DNA of 7,901 bases from Bacillaceae bacterium (GTDB lineage Bacteria; Bacillota; Bacilli; Bacillales_A; Planococcaceae), in assembly GCA_030149685.1 (NCBI GenBank), contig JASLGI010000157.1, positions 1 through 7,901 on the forward strand, read 5' to 3'. Every line of letters begins with the position of its first letter. The stretch's first letter is position 1. The notes beneath the pieces were generated by a model. It was not told the DNA's origin. It was given only the letters and a program-made list of their open reading frames with translations, and searched no databases. This document shows, piece by piece, positions 5,217-7,901 of this stretch. Made by a program: the position numbers and the translations under genes.

Positions 5217-6953
5217 ATGTTTTGGCAAGTAGCATTAGAACGTGTCGCAGTTTTACTCGTCGCAGCGTTTATTTTGACGAGAATTCCAGGGTTCGGATCG
5301 ATTTTTCGTCGAACGAGCTCGTCTCCGATGACACTATTACATATTTTTATGCTCGGGATATTTGGTGTTGCAAGTACTACGCTCGGGTTCGTTATCGATG
5401 AAAATGGTCAAATTGTTCGAGATATTGTTTGGCGTGCTTCGGACAATGAATGGGTGCTCAGTTTTGCGCTAATGGCTATCGTCATTGCCGGGCTGTTAGG
5501 AGGAGCAAATATTGGTCTCGGGGCGGGACTCGTGACGAGTAGTCATCTATTGTTCGTCGGTGGTCTCGGATTGTACGTTCATGCGATGCTTTTTCCTGTC
5601 GCTGGGTTATGGGCAGGGTTAGCAGGGAAATATTTTGCAAAAGATCGTATCGTGACACCGACACAAGCATTTTTTATCGGACTTGTTCCAGCAGTAATTT
5701 ATGTCGGTATGATTGCTTTTCATCCGGATCTACCTGCTAGTTTACGTAGTACAATCGCTGATATTATTATTCCATATACGATTATTCATAGTGTAGGTGT
5801 TGTCGTTTTCCTTGCAATGATTACGATTGTATTACGTGAGCAAGAAGCAGAAGCTGCTAGAGCAACACAATTTGCGATTCGGCTCGTAGAAGAAGCAATA
5901 CCGTATTTAAAAGAAGATTCTGCACCGAAAATGGCAAAAGGTTTGGCAGAGTTATTGTATGAACGTTTGCCACTTGCTGTTGCTGTGACAGTAACGGATG
6001 ATAAAGAAGTGATTTATCATGAAGGTATTGGTCATAGTCATGAAGTAGATACGCCACTTGCACGAAAAGCGTATCGTACGAAAAAAGCAGTTGCTGCTTT
6101 CACACCGAGTGAAATTCAATGTCCGTATGAAACATGTCCATTGCGCGCAGCGGTCATTATTCCAGTGATGACAGAAGGTGCACCGATTCGGTATATTAAA
6201 CTCTATTTTCGTAAGCAAGAACAAGTAACGCCGGTTGAACTCGTTTTAGCAGAAGGGATTGGCATGTTTATTACGAGTCAATTAAATACGATTCGTCATG
6301 AGCGACTTCAAGATCAAATGCGAGATGCAGAGTTACGTAGTTTACAAGCGCAGATCAATCCGCACTTTTTATTCAACACGTTACATTTGATCGCTTCGCT
6401 CATTCGAATCGACCCGATGAAAGCACGTCACATTACAGTACAACTTGCAAGTTTCATGCGTTTTAATATGAACATCGTTCGCCATCCGCTCATTTCTTTA
6501 GAAAAAGAACTGGAACATGTAACAGCGTATCGCGATATTATTACGACGCGTTTTTCCAATCGTCTAACGATTGAAATTGAAACGAAAGGATCGCTCGAAG
6601 ACGTTTATTTACCTCCTTCGACATTGCAGCCTCTTATCGAAAATGCAGTACAACATGGTGTAAATGAACAAGATGAAGGGCACATCATATTATCGATTGA
6701 TCGTCACCCGACATATGCTAAAATTGTCGTTCGCGATAATGGAAAAGGATTTCCAAAAGATCGAGTAAAAGAGCTCGGGCGAAAACCAGCAGAACAGTCG
6801 GATAGTGGAACTGGACTATATAATGTACGTTCTCGTTTTTTACAACTCCTCGGACAAGAAGCATCATTTACTTGTTATAACGATCAAGGGGCAGTAACAG
6901 TTTTGCACATACCTTTAAAGAGAGAAACAAAAAAGAAAAGGAAGGATGAATGA
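5217..6953 (+). CDS. lytS: LytS-family sensor histidine kinase (5TM-5TMR_LYT, GAF, His_kinase, HATPase)
   Basis: This 578-aa membrane kinase has about five to six hydrophobic spans (6-24, 40-60, 80-107, 110-136, 150-168, 184-206) of the LytS sensor type. A GAF-like domain follows (about 225-360) and contains CPYETCPL (C302, C307). The catalytic core has QINPHFLFNTL (379-389, phospho-acceptor H383), the N box LIENAVQHG (473-481), DNGKGF (507-512) and GTGLYNV (531-537). All ATP-binding motifs look intact. Related kinases (LytS of B. subtilis, BtsS and YpdA of E. coli) detect pyruvate and induce its transporters. Here the target is probably the DUF485-symporter operon next door, so the ligand may be acetate, pyruvate or another monocarboxylate. 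The start has AGGAGGGG 4 bases upstream, with a cre-like site overlapping it. The gene runs into the response-regulator gene. The symbol denotes family, not proven orthology. Confidence 0.93.
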   Translation: MFWQVALERVAVLLVAAFILTRIPGFGSIFRRTSSSPMTLLHIFMLGIFGVASTTLGFVIDENGQIVRDIVWRASDNEWVLSFALMAIVIAGLLGGANIGLGAGLVTSSHLLFVGGLGLYVHAMLFPVAGLWAGLAGKYFAKDRIVTPTQAFFIGLVPAVIYVGMIAFHPDLPASLRSTIADIIIPYTIIHSVGVVVFLAMITIVLREQEAEAARATQFAIRLVEEAIPYLKEDSAPKMAKGLAELLYERLPLAVAVTVTDDKEVIYHEGIGHSHEVDTPLARKAYRTKKAVAAFTPSEIQCPYETCPLRAAVIIPVMTEGAPIRYIKLYFRKQEQVTPVELVLAEGIGMFITSQLNTIRHERLQDQMRDAELRSLQAQINPHFLFNTLHLIASLIRIDPMKARHITVQLASFMRFNMNIVRHPLISLEKELEHVTAYRDIITTRFSNRLTIEIETKGSLEDVYLPPSTLQPLIENAVQHGVNEQDEGHIILSIDRHPTYAKIVVRDNGKGFPKDRVKELGRKPAEQSDSGTGLYNVRSRFLQLLGQEASFTCYNDQGAVTVLHIPLKRETKKKRKDE

Positions 6954-6954
6954 G

Positions 6955-7683
6955 ATGATTCGTGTAATTATTGCTGAAGATGAACCACTCGCACAACAAG
7001 AACTACAGTTTATGTTAGAAAGAGAGCAAGATATCGATATTGTCGCTATAGCGTCTAATGGACAAGAAGCATTAGACCTTTATGCGAAGCATCGTCCGGA
7101 TGTTATGTTTTTAGATATTGAAATGCCAAAGATGAAAGGGATTGATGTAGCACGTCGTATTCGAGAGATGACGAATCATGCGCCTCAATTCGTTTTTATT
7201 ACCGCTTATGACGATTATGCGCTCGATGCATTTGAGATGGAGGCGGTTGATTATTTACAAAAGCCGTACGATGATTTTCGTTTTATGGCGATGATTGAAC
7301 GGTTAAAAAAACGACTCACCCCCGAAAAACGACCAGTCGCCCAAAAAGGGAAACTGTTAATTGAACATGATGAAAAGATGATTGCTCTTACACCGGACGA
7401 TATTTACTTTGCTGTTCCAGTAGACCGCATGTTAGAAATTTCAACGACACGCGGCGTTTTAGAAAGTAAATTGACTTTAAGAGAGCTAGAAGAAACGTTG
7501 GACCACCCAGCTTTTTTCCGACCGCACCGCAGTTATTTAGTCAATTTAAATCATGTCGATGAAATTACGCCGTGGTTTAATGGCGCTTACAATTTAACGA
7601 TGAATGACCCCGAGCAAACGAAAATACCTGTCAGTCGCTCTGCACGTAAGGAGTTATTTGAGCATTTCCGTTCTTTATCATAA
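6955..7683 (+). CDS. lytT: LytTR-family response regulator (242 aa; alternative start at 6946)
   Basis: The receiver domain (about 1-120) carries the acidic pair E8-D9 (IIAEDEP), the phospho-acceptor D54 (MFLDIEMP), T83 (ITAYDDY) and K103 (LQKPYDD). A linker leads to a LytTR DNA-binding domain (about 138-240) with FFRPHRSYLVNL, the helix-loop around DEITPWFNGAY, and the C-terminal IPVSRSARKEL. It should be phosphorylated by the upstream LytS and then activate a target promoter through its ten-stranded LytTR fold. I prefer ATG at 6955, one base after the lytS stop, because AAGGAAGG (6938-6945) then has a 9-base spacing and the protein begins MIRVIIAEDEP as its family does. ATG at 6946 would add three residues and overlap lytS by 8 bases. 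No terminator is evident after the stop, so some read-through into the DUF485 gene is possible. Confidence 0.93.
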   Translation: MIRVIIAEDEPLAQQELQFMLEREQDIDIVAIASNGQEALDLYAKHRPDVMFLDIEMPKMKGIDVARRIREMTNHAPQFVFITAYDDYALDAFEMEAVDYLQKPYDDFRFMAMIERLKKRLTPEKRPVAQKGKLLIEHDEKMIALTPDDIYFAVPVDRMLEISTTRGVLESKLTLRELEETLDHPAFFRPHRSYLVNLNHVDEITPWFNGAYNLTMNDPEQTKIPVSRSARKELFEHFRSLS

Positions 7684-7741
7684 CTAATAAACGTAAAATT
7701 CGACCATTCGTACTTTAAAAATAACAACTCAGACAAAAAAA

Positions 7742-7770
7742 TGCTCTTTCGTTCAAATTGTGTCTATACT
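7742..7770 (+). promoter_or_regulatory. Candidate LytT-dependent promoter of the DUF485 gene
   Basis: TATACT (7765-7770, 5 of 6) is the best -10 in the 140-base gap. The -35 position, 17 bases upstream, is TGCTCT (7742-7747), a poor match. A good -10 with a poor -35 is what an activator-dependent promoter looks like, and the activator gene is directly upstream. Confidence 0.4.
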
Positions 7771-7787
7771 ATGTCTAAGTTCAAATT
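7751..7787 (+). repeat. Direct repeat GTTCAAATT flanking the -10 of the DUF485 promoter
   Basis: GTTCAAATT occurs at 7751-7759 and again at 7779-7787, 28 bases apart start to start, with TATACT between. TAAGTTCAA and TTCGTTCAA resemble the described LytTR half-site ([TA][AC][CA]GTTN[AG][TG]), matching 8 and 7 of 9 positions, but classical pairs are spaced by about 21 bases. A further short repeat TGTCTA (7761-7766 and 7772-7777) lies inside. These could be LytT binding sites. Confidence 0.4.
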
Positions 7788-7823
7788 CAAAAGAAATGAA
7801 CAAACGAAAGGGAGGTAGTCGTT

Positions 7824-7901
7824 ATGGTCGATTACAGAAAGATTGAACAGACGCCTGAGTTTCAGGAGTTGAAACGTAAAAAGTACCGTTTCATTTTCCC
7901 A
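7824..7901 (+). CDS. DUF485 domain protein (YjcH-like), N-terminal 26 residues; partial at window edge
   Basis: The open frame starts MVDYRKIEQTPEFQELKRKK and continues with YRFIFP to the edge of the window. The opening 'I-x-x-[ST]-P-E-F-Q-E-L-x-x-x-[KR]-x-x-F-x-x-P' is characteristic of the DUF485 family, small two-span membrane proteins that precede or pair with ActP/YwcA-type solute:sodium symporters (acetate and similar monocarboxylates). The start has a strong AAAGGGAGGT site with 7-base spacing. The symporter gene itself would lie beyond the window and is predicted, not seen. Placement right after lytS-lytT suggests it belongs to their regulon. Confidence 0.85.
   Translation, partial: MVDYRKIEQTPEFQELKRKKYRFIFP

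Noticed and set aside
5174..5401. Plus-strand 75-codon frame over the lytS start
   Set aside because: It shares the region with lytS in a different frame; lytS has the better ribosome binding site and clear homology.
7687..7695. ATAAACGTA, whose complement TACGTTTAT fits the LytTR half-site consensus at every position
   Set aside because: It is a single copy just after the lytT stop, about 70 bases upstream of the -10, without a partner at the expected spacing; a degenerate 9-mer match is easily found by chance.

Overview
The window looks like a chromosomal segment from a low-GC Gram-positive bacterium, most likely a Bacillales member. The support is strong AGGAGG-type ribosome binding sites, lipoproteins with short lipobox signals, dense intrinsic terminators, a CcpA-type cre-like site and a LytS/LytT pair. 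The genus cannot be fixed from the sequence alone.

Region 1 (1-580): the left edge cuts the 3' end of an IS200/IS605-family tnpB. It is followed by the element's right end, a perfect 10-bp hairpin running to TTCAA. Directly after it lies the remnant of a gene on the same strand. This remnant has lost its 5' part, probably to the insertion, and is also frameshifted near a pair of G-runs.

Region 2 (591-1639, minus strand): a CzcD-type Zn/Cd efflux transporter of the cation diffusion facilitator family has its own recognisable promoter and is bounded by terminators.

Region 3 (1609-3241, minus strand): a compact three-gene operon runs from an unrecognised 277-aa protein through a 34-aa single-span membrane protein to a 183-aa lipoprotein. 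The first junction is an ATGA overlap. At the second, the ribosome binding site overlaps the previous stop codon.

Region 4 (3203-3964, minus strand): a second, single-gene lipoprotein unit with a DUF3221-like N-terminal domain.

Region 5 (4078-5190, plus strand): a DUF697 membrane protein whose N-terminal GTPase-like domain has lost its nucleotide-binding motifs (a pseudo-GTPase), closed by a terminator.

Region 6 (5192-7901, plus strand): a LytS-type sensor kinase and its LytTR response regulator, overlapping or nearly overlapping, followed by the start of a DUF485 gene. DUF485 genes normally precede an acetate/monocarboxylate sodium symporter. The simplest reading is that LytS/LytT senses a carboxylate and switches on the transporter genes downstream. 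A cre-like site in front of lytS suggests carbon catabolite control. A direct repeat around the -10 of the DUF485 promoter is a candidate for LytT binding. The strongest leads are this sensor-transporter circuit, the degenerate GTPase-DUF697 protein, and the overlooked 34-aa membrane protein.
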